Shown here piece after piece: positions 1 to 11,677 of a stretch of 64,000 nt of DNA. This DNA comes from Anthoceros angustus (lineage: Eukaryota > Streptophyta > Anthocerotopsida > Anthocerotales > Anthocerotaceae), in assembly GCA_010909165.1 (NCBI GenBank), contig VJWM01000019.1, positions 868,001-932,000 of the forward strand. The letters run 5' to 3'. A model generated the notes under the pieces. The model was not told the origin of the DNA, searched no databases, and saw nothing but the letters and a program-made list of their open reading frames with translations. The position numbers and the translations under genes were made by a program. How positions within the stretch are numbered: position 1 is the stretch's first letter; every line of letters starts with the position of its first letter.

Positions 1-1025
1 GTATATTCACCGCCTAAATATTATGCCAGTTGTAGGCTTATCTTGAGGTCTGGCTGGACAGGGAGTATGTAGCATGAGAACTGGAACCAGATTTGTGGAG
101 CGCAGGTTAGATTGCCTAGATCTGCGGCATGTTTGATAAACTTTTTTTTTTGGACTGAGCTCACTATGGTGGGTATATGTGGCAGGGGAGTGGTGGATTG
201 AGGTGGCAGGGACGTGTTGGGTACGGGTGGCAAGGGGTGGCAAGGGAGTGGTGGATTGAGGTGGCAGGGAAGTGGTAGGCAGAGGTGGCAGGGTATGCAG
301 TTGGGTTTAGGTGGTCCTTGGTTCATTGTATTTCTAATCGCTGGTTCTTGATGGCTTTCATGGAACTCCCGAGGGAACCGCTGGATATGCACGGTGGTGG
401 AGTATCGAAGATCACCTTGTAGGATCACACGATCACAGCAGCCTGACACCTACAACCGGATCCGTGGAGGTGCGAGCTGCGACCGAGGGATCAAGCTTTA
501 GGGTTGTGCTCGGTTCTTTGGCTCGCTGTGGCAGGTACAAAGTTGGAGTCTAACAAATAGCTATGCTTTTGTTTAGGTGGTGCATGTAGCGTATGGCTTA
601 TTACCATCACCGCCAAATGGAGCCAAGGGCTAAGTAAACGTCGACAAAGAAGAACGCCAGCCTGTGCCCAGTACATAAGTCAAGCATCTTCTAGTGAAGC
701 TGGTGTTCAAGAGTTGTCGGGAAGGAGACTAACAAGGAAACTTGGTATTCCTCAAGTGCAGAGGTCAAACGAGGGGACCCATGCAGCACGAGAGGAAGGT
801 GGAGCAGAAGAGGATGCCACTACTGTGCAAGAAACTCAGGTGCCCAAACTTTAACCGTCTGCATGAAGTTTAGAGAGCGCGTAGCTATGGGTCATTGCTT
901 CGGTGTTAAGGAATGCTTGACGTCAGCAAGGTGATGTGGCTCGCAAATTAGGTCATCGCTTTCTAGAGCTTACAAGTGGATACACAGCAGAATGTCGTCA
1001 AGACATTATGGAGAAGTTTAGTAAC
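1..1025. other. Unrecognised sequence, left edge
   Basis: I see no supportable gene here. The short open frames have no recognisable motifs. A small G-rich minisatellite lies at about 181-300. The stretch ends where homology to element A begins. Confidence 0.5.
181..300. repeat. G-rich minisatellite (GGTGGCAGGG core)
   Basis: Irregular tandem copies of a GGTGGCAGGG/AGTGGTGGATTGA motif, with several recognisable cores in about 120 bp. The T-, C- and P-rich antisense open frame at this place is a product of the repeat and is not called as a gene. Confidence 0.6.
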
Positions 1026-4000
1026 CTACCATTGCTGAAGATGTTTTGACCAAGAGCTCGACAGGATGCCAAAGACAGCCAATTGGGAGCATTGTTGTTG
1101 AAGAATGTGCGTGAGTGTGGCGCGACTTTCGCTGACGGCCAGCCGGGCGCGCACAATTCCGTGTCGTTGTAGTAAGGAGTCCGTTCCCAAGAGAATGATA
1201 AGCTCCGCTGCTTCACCGATTCTCACCTTACTTTCCCGCTCAACTTTAACACACGCAATCGCTGCTTTGCGCCTAACTACTCATAACGCTCACCGAACAG
1301 CCCGTGTGGCCAAACGCTTAAGGACCCGCTTGTCAGATCGCTCACGCACGCCACTCTCCCTTTAGTCCGCTCTCATCACCTCACTACGCCATCAACCTTG
1401 GAAAAGAACGCAAGTGGCTACGCCCCGACCTCCTCCGTTGCTCAACCGGCCTCCGTCCGGCTCAGACGCCTCCCGAGTTCCTCCGCTCACACGCCCGGCC
1501 CGCTGACGCCGCCTGACGAACACGGGTCCCCGCCGCCTTCCCCGCACACACCACCACACGTTAGGGTCCGCTACTGTGACCTTGACGCCTCTCCGAGCTG
1601 CCGGCTCGCCATGACTCAGACTCACGTTAGCATGAAGACACACAAGGTCTGCAAGAAACGCGATCAACACCAAGAGAAGATGATTTATTCAGCCCTCAGC
1701 CTCTTATACTACGCCCAAGTCGGCGCTTTATTACACTCCTATTCGAGGGTGGCTACCAAGACGCCCTAATCGGCCGCCTACCATCCTATTCCTCCTCCTA
1801 TCTCCTTCGCTTGGTGGGCCTGGAAGGTCCTCGCCTCTTGGTGGTCCAATCTCCGTCCCGATAGCTGCGACCCAATCGGATGATCCGCGAGGCGGGACCC
1901 TTCCTCTTCCCGAATCCCGTGTACACGGGCGGCCCTGACGACCGCCACACACAACGCTCCCCCGCCCCCGAGGTCCCTCCTGTGAGGGGCCACCGACCGA
2001 TCGCCTCCCGTAAGCCTGAGGGGACTCCTCCGCTCGAGTCCGGACTCGAGGTCCGGCCTCGACTCCCGAGTCCGAACTGGAGTCTCTTTCCCGAGTCCGG
2101 CCTCACGGGTCCGGTCTCATCTCGGGGTTCTGACCTCGTGGTCCGATCTTATTACACGGGTCCGTCCCCAAGCTCCGACTTTATCTCGCGGGACCACCCA
2201 TCGCTAGGCCCTCATCTACCCACCCACCCTTGTCTTGGGTCGGGTTGATTTTCTCCTTCCGCGCCTTTCTGTGGCCCCCATCTCTATCCTCCCGGACAGT
2301 GTGGACTTACCCCGAGGTCCGCTGTATTGGCTGCCCCGCCTCCTCCCGAGGCTCTTCTCCTCACGCTGCCTCCAAACAGGCCACTAGGGTCCCTGCGCCC
2401 CATGTCCTTCATCCCTTCCTCGAGCCTTCCGGGTCCGCCCGCTGTAGCGCGGCGCCGAGAGGCTTCCAATGCCTTAAGGAGCTCGTAGTAGGCAAAATCC
2501 GAGTCAATTTGGATTGCCTCTTCCACATGTGCCCGAGCACCCGATACCTTTCGCCATTGGTGCTCCGGAGCCGAGCGGGTCCGCTTTGGCTGGACCATCT
2601 CGCCAGTTTGATACCGAGCCGGCCGACCTCGAGGCCACAAGGGACGCCACCTCCTGCAACCGCCGCTGCCCGCCCAGCCCCGCTGCTTCCGCCTCCGCCA
2701 TGCCATAACGCAGCCCCTTCCGCCTTCCTTAATCGACCAGTTTTTTCAAGGCCCCAAGGTTTCGCCTCCCCTGCTCATCCCGGCCTTTAGCTCCATCTCC
2801 TCTAGACGGCCGCAACTCGCCTGATCATGGCTTCCCTGTGTCCTTCTCCATTTCGACGCCCCGCCTGCTCCATCGCCTTACCTCCTCCGTCCGCCAATGT
2901 AGCCGGAGCCGCTTATCTCGCTCGTGATCCGTGATCACGCCCGCAGACATTCCCCGCCTAATGGTAACTTGAGCCGCAGCCTGTGGTCTCTTGCGTCTTC
3001 CATCTCCGCCATTGCTCCACCTCACGAATCGAGTCCCGAGATCCTCCATCTCCTTGTCGCGGCTTCCTTCTCGCATGGCCCGCACTGCCCGCCGCCTCCG
3101 CCTGCCTTCAGTTAGCCGCAGCTATCCCCGCCTCCTCCACCGGCTTCGATCACGCCGATAGTGATCGCGGCCTGCCTTAGCCGCCTCCCTGCCGCTTCAC
3201 TGGGCGTCCACCGCCTCACCCAGTCGCGAGCCTTCTTCGCCGGCCTCCTCCGCCTCCTTCGCTACCCTCTCCGCAGAGGTCTTCACCGCTGGCCTCCTCA
3301 GGCTCGCTCACCGCCACCCACTGAAGAATTTAGTCCGTCCGCCGAATGGACCAGATTTCGGCCTCCCGCTTCCTTCTTCGATGCGGCCGAGAGCTTCGCC
3401 TCCGCCTCCCCGGGCCCCCAATTGCTCCCCGGAGGAGCACCATGCGCCTCCTGGCTTCCACCGGGGTCTTCTACGTCCCCAGAGACCCTAGCATACCGCC
3501 ATAGCTGACCCGCCGTGTCTCTTCCACGGCCGCCATTGGTGAGGCCCCCAAAAGTCCGAGGGAGCGGCATCTCACGGTCCGCCAAGGACCTCCATACCGC
3601 AGCCGAGTAAGTCCGGCCGGGTTCTCCTGACCTAATCAGTCCCTTAGGTCCCGATTGCCGAGGTCCCGAGCTCACCTCCTTGGCCCTCTTGGCCGCCAAA
3701 TTTTATTCGCCTCTTCGTCCCGGGGCCCTGAGGTGAGGGGTTCGAGCCGACCCTTGCCTCCCGGCCGGGCATGTGACCGGCCGGGTTGTTGCCTGACCTC
3801 CGCCTCCTGAGCGCCTCTTCGCCTTCTCACCGCCTTCGCCTCTTTACCTGGGTGGGCAGGCATGCACGAGTGGCCGGCGGGCACTCCGCCTTTTGCCCGC
3901 GAGTCTGCCGGGCTCATCGGCCGCTGGGGCCGGTGGTCAGCCGAGCCGGGCCGCCTGCCGCAGACTGCCCGGGGCACCAAGAGGAGGGAAGGGATATCTT

Positions 4001-5310
4001 CCCACACTTCCCTAGGTGGTGAGGGGTCCGCCTGCACGTATGGAGTCCGATCCTCCCGCCTCCTCCCGACTGCTTGGCCCTAGGGGTCGGGCCTCTACCC
4101 TGCGCCTTGCCCGCCTCTCGTAGGGCCGCCAACCCTTCCGAGCGCCCGCCTCTTCCCCATCCTTCAGAGGTCGAATGTCCCCACACATGGATCGTATGGG
4201 ATAGTCCCGACGGAGGTGGCTCGCCTCACCAGGGCCTCGCCGAACCTCAAGATGATCCTTCCCCTTCTCGCTTGCAGCAGCATGCTGAACACTAAATTAT
4301 CACCAAGGTGATCCACCTTGGTGAGCAAGTTCCAGTGGACAATGATCCGGCCACGCCTCACCTCCCCGTCCAAGCAGTCCGACATCAACCACCGCTGGTT
4401 GTCCGCCGCTCCGGCTTCAAAGACGCCGCCGCCTATCTTTCCCCTCGCCTTGAGGGGCCGGACTACGCCCAATCTCCTCCGCGGCCAGAAGCCGCCTCAG
4501 ACCTCCAAGGTCCACCTCGATCCTCCCGAGGTTCTTGGATCGAACCTCCTTGTTGGTCACCGCTAACATCTTCCCGAACTCCTGACTAGGTGACATCACA
4601 AATGTCCAGATGAACACGCCTAGGTGCCACTCTTCGACCAATCCTCCGCCTCCTCCATCCAAAGTCCGGATAGCGCATAATGTTGCGCTTACTGTGTTCC
4701 ATGGCTCATACCGCAGCCTTTTGGGTCCCATCGCCTTTCTCCTTTCTCTCAGAGCGATTGTCCGAGATCGCCGCACGATGCGCCTCACGCTGTCACGCCC
4801 AACCCCAACGGTGAGCCGCTGCCAAGATGCCCGAGGCTCGGAGAGATAGCGCCAGAGTGGGTTGCGAGCGCAAGAGACGCGAGAATTGTCTCGAGGTCGC
4901 AGAGAAATGACCTCCTCGCCACCGCACTGCTGGGAGTAATCCATGAGGGTGCCCTTCCTCGTCCAGAATCGCCGAGGTCTGCATGGCTTACTCGCCTTAC
5001 GCCACGCCGCCCAGCTGCCGCAGCCGCTGGGCGTGAATACCGCTATAACCGGGCTACGGCCTGCCGCATGCCCGACCTCCATGTGGCCGCCACGCGCCCA
5101 CCGCCTTCACGACTCAACTTCTAAATTACGCGATTTATCCTGCTTTGACCCGGAGTGGGGTCCGGACTTATCCGATACCCCGCGCACCAGTAGCTCGTCA
5201 GTGGTACCGGGGTCCACACCACTCCGAGTCCGAGTACTCCGAGTACCCCGAGTCCCGTGCTTATTCCTCCTTTTCCCTTTATTTTACTTTCTGACCTACG
5301 AAAAACAAAA
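1026..5310 (-). mobile_element. Element A, copy 1: decayed gag-like retroelement
   Basis: A GC-rich stretch unlike its neighbours. Read on the minus strand it is collinear with the plus-strand copy at 32.7-45.4 kb. Shared landmarks are: the leader ending in ATGGGACCCAA (start codon at 4731-4729; 33,269 in copy 2); a conserved block WLMSD.LD...VHWN.LTKVDHLGDN (4164-4472; 33,597-33,908); a PREVWE.I block (about 4,030); VWRSL.DREMP (about 3,590); and RAHVEEAI..S (about 2,530). About 85 bp near the far end (1114-1200) match 44,890-44,975 in reverse complement. All frames are broken. No integrase, reverse transcriptase or RNase H could be found. I infer a gag-only, non-autonomous LTR-type element. 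Ends are approximate and no target duplication was seen. Confidence 0.65.
2284..4731 (-). pseudogene. Broken coiled-coil gag-like frame of element A copy 1
   Basis: The inferred protein starts MGPK at 4731 and is cut by many frameshifts and stops. Recognisable pieces on the minus strand are the HWN.LTKVDHLGDN block, a Pro/Arg-rich linker after PREVWED, a VWRSLADREMP block, and charged Glu/Lys/Arg/Ala-rich segments typical of coiled coils. There is one copy of the segment that is triplicated in copy 2. The function is inferred only: a structural, capsid-like protein of a retroelement. I see neither a zinc knuckle nor an aspartic protease motif. A captured host coiled-coil gene is an alternative. 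Confidence 0.5.
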
Positions 5311-8300
5311 CCCCAACTTATTTCCTAACCCCAAGGGAAGTCCGAGTCTACAGTGAGGCTTGTACAAGTTTAAAGGATGTTCAAGTTGGTGACAAATTGC
5401 GGGCAAGGAACACCTTGTTCAACATTATCTTATCGAGGATATCCAAGGAAAGGGTCCGGTTTCGAGCCTTTCTCGGCACATAGGAGTGAGCAGGAGGCGA
5501 TCCATCAAGCTTTGAGCACCGTGCGTGGAGGATATGTTTCGTGCCGAGAACATGGTGTGGGCCGGAAGGAAAGCAAGGTCCGACATCCTTCCGCCTATGT
5601 GAAAGCAAGCATCGCCCGCTTTTGGGAATCGCGGCCCTTCACAAACACAAAGATACCAAGCGCCGCGACAGCCTAAAACCTTCATCACCCACATCACGCA
5701 CTTTCTTGACATGTCGCAAGCACGCTTTTGGGTCATGGTCTTGTGCCTTTGTGTGATGCACAAATCCATGTTATTGCCGGTTGCCTTTTACATGCCGCTT
5801 GGGCATCTCCTTGTCGAGTGTGTGTGAATGCCTAGTGTACATGTTGATTGTAACCTTAGTTGGCCATCCGCTTGGGGACATGATGTAAAAATTTGGTGCC
5901 GCACCGGTTCATTTGAGGTGTAGCATTGCATGTACCAAGTCGTAATAGAGGCTCGCCTGCAAAGTGGGTTTGTAAGCTTTTGACTCATTTCACCGTGTGT
6001 AATGCTTAGTGTAGATGTTGCTCCCGAACTTCAATTAGGCATCCGCTTGGGGCCTTGTGGGCAAATTGTGGCACCGGTGTTCAAGTTCATCCGAGGTGTG
6101 GCGGATCGCATGTGTGTCGGTGAATTCTACTTGCGCTTTTGTGAGGAACACCCAACATTCAAGTAGGGCACGAGCTTTGAGAAGTTGAAGCCATTTTTGT
6201 GAAGAGCTGCAGGAGCGTAATCTTTGTTGTTGCTTGGTATCATGTGGAGATGGCCTTTTGAAGGATGCGTTGAATGGCCTCCGTGGACTCTCTCTCGTGT
6301 CCATCCCCGTGGTCTTTGCCATTGTTCTTGTGAGGTCATGCTTTGCCAGTACATCTCCCATTGTTTGTAATGCTCCTCCACATGTGTGGCTGGTGAGGCT
6401 GCTTTGTCAAAGTGCTCTTTGTGCGAAGGCTGATGCAGATTGGCATGCTCGCATGTCCGCAAGGCACTTGTGTCCTATGTGGGGTGAATAAGCTTAAGTT
6501 CATCTGGAGACTTCTATAAATGTTCACCTAATGCTCTTCTAAAATGGAGATGCTTCCAATACCAAGTTGTGGGCAAGGATGTGGATGGGCGGATAAGAAA
6601 CGGATCAAACTTGTCTTCATGGAGACACATCCAGAATTTGTTGAGTTCTTCAAGGGCAAGTTGAAGGATTTCATTCTCCATGACTTTGTTCAACGATGGC
6701 GGAGTTCCATGCATTGCAGAGTGGTTTCCATCGATGTGGTTGTTGTCTGGCTATGGATTTTCTCGAATTACGCATTTGGAGTCCAAGATGAAATCCACCA
6801 TGCATTGGCGTAATGACCGTGTTTCCATCCTCGCTCGTTTTCACAGCGCAATGGCCCCTAGATGCCGACAACCCCGCGCAAACATTCGAAATACTACCAC
6901 TTCTACATCGCTGACGACCTTGTGCATGACACGCTCTTCGCTCAACACTGCTTGATGAAGCATTGGTGGATGTTGGATCTGTGGTTCCCAAGACCTCGGG
7001 AGCATTGGTCGATGGAGCAGCAAGTCAATTCAAGGCATGTCGACCTTCATACTTCATCTCCGGTACCCTAGCTTGACAGTGGCGCAACATCGTGGTCATA
7101 CTTTGGGAGTGGCCATGGCAAGGGAGCATGATGGTGCGGTGCTATTTTGAAGAGAGCCCTTAGAGTCAGCAGAGTCCTCTCCCACGGCGGAGGTTGCAAA
7201 ATGCACGATGTTGTCCAAGACTGCAAGAACACATTTCTGCCGCGCAGAAGCTCTTATGCATCCGGGCAGCATGGAGTGCATAGAAGTTTCGCTTATTGGC
7301 AAGGATGAGGTGAATCGGAGGGTGAAATATGCTTGTGACCCCATACCCGGGTCCAAGAAGATGCATAGCTGTATGGGGCTAGTGTGGCGATCCTGCAACG
7401 AAAATGCGCAGCTGCCTTGTTTTGTGCAGTGTATGGAAAGCAACCATGATGCTCAGAGAGTTCCTCACGCTTTTGGAATTTAGTTAAGATTAGACCACAT
7501 GCCGATGGTCCCGCCTCGGATTACCCGCACACCGGCACCTTTACTCCTGGACGCCTCCTTGTCACCGACGCCCCGATGATGAAGTGTGGATCTCGACGGC
7601 ACCTCTTGGAAGTCGGTGACAACTTCATGGTTTTTGCCAATAAAGAAGATGAGGGCCAAGAATTCTACCTTCAAGGTAATCGAGGTGAAGCACACGCTTA
7701 GCACAAGCCGATCACGCCTTGGAGCCGGTCACACATCGTCGGGTGTGGTGGTTGGTCGATTACATGTTGCGTAAGAATATTCTCGGTCTGCTATACCTTG
7801 CCTCTAGAGAACGCATGTTGTTCAACCAATGAGTTAGTCAAACTATGCAAGTTTGACATGGTCCACCATGAACAGGATGGTGACGAGTTGTTATACGTCC
7901 TATCATCGATGCTCAAGTAGTGGACTCCCTTGTGGAGGAGAGTAATCGTGATGATCGTTAGGGATCCTTAGGTTGTTTTGATGTGGAGTAAAGTCGTTGT
8001 TTTGGTGTGGAGTGTGCAAGTACCGTTGGCGGACGGAGATTGTTGGCATGTCATTCCGCTTATCGTTGTTTCCTTGATCCATGAAGATAGCTTGTTTTGT
8101 ATCCAATGATGATCCAATAATGCATGGTGCGGTATAAATTGAGATGCTGGTCGTGGGCACACGGTCATTTTCCAGCTCAGAGATATTGATGCTTTATAGA
8201 GCGGTGTAAGTTGTGTCCTTGAACCATGTAGATAATTTCCAACAATGAAATGCATCCGCAAGATGTGCCTGGTTTTTGCTCTTCACAGAGGTGCTCGCCA

Positions 8301-8470
8301 TTTGGCACATCAAAGTTTGAGGAGTGGAAACATGGTTCATCTTGAATTCAACTTCCTTGACCATACACGTGTGGTGGGGATGGAGGCATGTCAGCAAGGG
8401 TTGAACAAGAAGCGCCCTGCAGACAAGTATGGACGTGGCTTTATATAGAGTGGTATGTTCCCTTCAAGTT
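5311..8470. other. Unrecognised intergenic DNA
   Basis: Lower GC than element A. Short open frames occur on both strands, but none carries a motif I recognise and none stays open like a real exon series. A diverged direct repeat lies at 5829-6130. It may be old, decayed transposon sequence. Confidence 0.45.
5829..6130. repeat. Diverged direct repeat, two units of about 176 bp
   Basis: Both units run through the same landmarks in the same order: TGC.TAGTGTA.ATGTTG, CCATCCGCTTGGGG or GCATCCGCTTGGGG, a TGG(T)GCC or GGCACCGG patch, then GAGGTGT.GC and GCATGT. They start near 5829 and 6005. Divergence is high, so this is an old tandem duplication. Confidence 0.55.
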
Positions 8471-9012
8471 GGTTACATGTGCACTTGTACAGTTGTTCAC
8501 TTTTCTTGCCATGTGATCCTCGCATGTTCCCATGGTTACATGGGCACTTGTGCATGGCTCACTCTTCTTGCCTTGTGGTCCTGGCATGTTCCCGTTGTTA
8601 CATGGGCACTTGTATATGGCTCACTCTTGTTGCCTTGTGGTCCTAGCATGTTCCCATGGTTACATGGGCACTTGTACAATGGTTCACTTTTCCTGCCATG
8701 TGGTCGTGATATGTTCCCGTGGTTATATGGGCACTTATATGGGTGTGGCATGGTGTACTTTGCTATGTGGTCGTGGCATGGTGTACTTGTCTTGCCATGT
8801 GGTTACGGTCCCGTGGTTACATGGGCACTTGTGCATTGGTGTACTTGTGTGGTTACGGTCCGTGGTTACATGGGCACTTGTATATTGGTACTTGTCTTGC
8901 CATGTGGTTACGGTCCGTGGTTACATGGGCACTTGTATATTGGTGTACTTGTCTTGCCATGTGGTTACGGTCCCGTGGTTACATGGGCACTTGTATATTG
9001 CCATGTGTGATC
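8471..9012. repeat. Minisatellite, about 9 units of 49-95 bp (basic unit 63 bp)
   Basis: Tandem units each begin GTTACATGGGCACTTGTA and continue with a CTTGCC.TGTGGTC segment and a TGTTCCC(G/A)TG end. The first four units are about 63 bp. One is expanded to about 95 bp and later units are shortened to 49-58 bp with a GGTTACGGTCC variant. Because 63 is a multiple of three, a repetitive plus-strand frame stays open across the array. The composition is explained by the repeat and I do not call a gene. Confidence 0.85.
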
Positions 9013-11364
9013 CGAGCTTGTTTTTCATGTTGCATTACATGGCTACTTCAACACTTGTTCGCATCATGTGTTTTGTGCGGTTGGGCACTTCACCACCGCA
9101 GTGTGTGGTAGCTTTCGTTTAGGGCTTTGCTTAAAGTCCATGCTTTGGCGTCCGTGACTATACCTTTTGTTTTGTAGGGCGCGTACGATGGCTCATCCAT
9201 CACGGCAGGCACTCATCCGGCCATCACTCATCCTGACGGCTTTTAGAAGCCACATTGCCTCCACATGGCTTCGACAGCGGCTCTTTCGGCTCCGGAACCC
9301 ATCCTCCGCTCTGGACGGTCCTGCTGGTTCTTCGTGGTTTGGGAGTGCTTCACCTCCACCGTTAACTCTATAGACCACTTCTCCCACAATCCCTTCATCG
9401 TCAGGGATTGAGACCGGCATGATGCTTTCCGCTTTTCACTATCTTTGTTTGAATTGGAAGGGATATGGTGGATCCGCTAAGGTTTCAAAGAGGTCAGAGG
9501 GTGTGGTGATTCCACTCCCTGGGATGTCTCGAGTATATCCTTTGGACTGACACACCCCGCCCTCTATTGGGAGTTGGGCTTTCTTGTTGATCGAATTGTA
9601 ATGAAGAAGCGTTATCCTTGCCGCGGAACCGGGGATGGCGCAGATCCGAAGGATGCGGTGGAAGTGGGTGCCTAAGTCACCGCTCCAGCCGCAATGAGGA
9701 AATTTCAGTTCGAGCACGAGATCCAATGCATACCGAGGTCGGACGAGTTCAAGGGATGTATGAGTTTGAGGCAAGAATTCGCCATTGGTGCAGCTTTTGC
9801 ATTTACCCGAGCATCGACATTGTTGTCGGCGACCCGGAGGCTGGTGACATGGTCCGAGTCCCTCACGAGTAAGAGATTGGTTGTCCACATGCTAAGGGCA
9901 TTGTAATGTGACTAATCGGTTTGAGAAATTGAAGCAGGAGGCCCAGTGGTGGCAAAGTTTACTACAAGATGTGGTTCCAGTGCAAGTGATTTCGTTGAAG
10001 ACGAACTTCTTTCGGCTGGGAAGTTGGATTGAGAGGTGGCCAAGCCAGGCTTAATGTCTAGATGTGAGCATCAGCACACCAGCCTGATTGGCATGTGAAG
10101 CAATTCTAGGTAGGCGGCTAGAATCGTTTCTAGGCTTCGACATTTTCGGACATAACGCTCTTGTGTGGGCTGCATACAAGGTTGTAGGTTGAAGTCCGTT
10201 GTAGGTTGTAGGTTGTAGGTTGTAGGTTGAAGTCTCAAAAACTTTCAGCTTCCAAACAGAGAGCTTGTTTACTTTGAAAGCTCCATACAAGTCTGCTTCT
10301 AGGTTTTGCATATGTGAATGTGCTCGAGGTGAAGGCATGTGTGTGAAAGCTTCCCGAGTAGTGGATGTGAAGCCGCTTGAGGGTTCGGTTCTAGCCTCTG
10401 CATAAAACCGACTTGCATCACACATCAAACATCATACAAAAGCATTTGAGCATCACAATCAAAGTAGACTTGGGCAATAGAAATCTTATTAGATACATGT
10501 CCGTAGTTTTCTCACCTTTCGACATCATGCCCATTCGAGGCAAACTTTACAATGCCCAAGGCCTCACTCACAAATTCAAAATCCATCCCACGAGCCATCT
10601 AGGCTTGCTTCCACGGGCATGATTCAATGAGAAGTAATCATCTCACCCTTTCAATGGTGGCCTTATGCACACGCTGGCCTTCGCCGCAACTTAAAGCCCG
10701 CGGTCTACCCTCGGTTCCACTTTATCGAGCACGAGCACCCTCGCACCACGGGTCCCGCCTTTGCACTCAATGGAAGCTATGGCGCCTTGCAGAATGGATG
10801 ATATTGTTGTGATGGAGGGACATGGAATCTCCAAGCCGAGCACGAACGCCAAGGGCGCCCTCTTTGCGCGGAGGTGAGTATCACCATCTAGCTATGATGA
10901 TTCACGCTTTTCAACTTGGTCAGTAAAGATTTGCATCGAATGGAACGGGCCAAGGCACGGCAGCAGAAGAAGGTGCGAGCTCTGGTTGGCCCCTATGCCA
11001 GCCTCTCCGCCGCACGTGGTGCGATGGACCGGAGGACAAGGTGCTCATGGATGACTCAAGCGAGCACGACACCGGCGTGGTAGACCGAGGCGCCTCGAGC
11101 GGAGCAACGGCCATCGTGCTTGCATATAGCATGTATGGTCGAGGCATGTCGGCAAGAGGGATGTGTGGCACACCGCTCGCTCATGGGTGTGCTATGCTTG
11201 GCGAGGCGGATGTATTCGGACTCTTCACAAATGGTCATTTTAACTGTTGTGCTTTTCATGCTTGGACAAAGACCGCCCGAGATGTGCACTTGTTTTTAGG
11301 CTGGCCTTGTGTAGCTAGCCATTCTTTTGAGGCAATGTAGCTCGTGTAGCTATGCGAGGCACAC
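9013..11364. other. Unrecognised intergenic DNA
   Basis: Several frames of 60-150 codons occur on both strands (for example 9439-9888 minus and 11,041-11,340 plus). None has a recognisable domain, and opposite frames overlap. A short 10-bp tandem repeat (GGTTGTAGGT) lies at 10,179-10,235. I see nothing else to annotate. Confidence 0.4.
10179..10235. repeat. Short tandem repeat (GTAGGTTGTAG)n
   Basis: About five copies of a 10-bp GGTTGTAG-type unit. The array is bracketed by the sequence GGTTGAAGTC on both sides. Confidence 0.7.
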
Positions 11365-11390
11365 CGATTAACACCTGTAGGTGTTAATCG
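11365..11390. repeat. Perfect 12-bp palindrome
   Basis: CGATTAACACCT is followed by GT and then its exact reverse complement. The core ACACCTGTAGGTG recurs at 13,083-13,094 beside another strong hairpin. No CTRR tail follows, so a Helitron end is not supported. Confidence 0.8.
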
Positions 11391-11677
11391 ACAAATCCAA
11401 ATGCACATCTAGACAAGCAAGGCAAGTGTGAAGGGTCACAAGCGCACAACATTCCAATTGCCAATCAACACACCGAACTCACACACACAACATAGTTTGA
11501 ATCCATGTCACAACATCCGAGAGCTGGCATGTTTAACATGGTTCACCAAACTAAAACCATATCTCGTAGAAAATCGGAGGCATCCACAGCTAAATTGCCC
11601 ATTGTAGATGCTTCCACACCAGGTTGGGACTCCACACTCTCTGACAAGTCGTGGATAGCTTTGCTGCAATCCCTCTC

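Noticed and set aside
8429-9122. Overlapping plus-strand frames of 130-196 codons
   Set aside because: They follow the 63-bp minisatellite in all three frames, with no other coding signal.
11365-11390. Helitron 3' hairpin
   Set aside because: The hairpin is perfect, but no CTRR terminus follows within a few bases on either strand and no matching TC start was seen.
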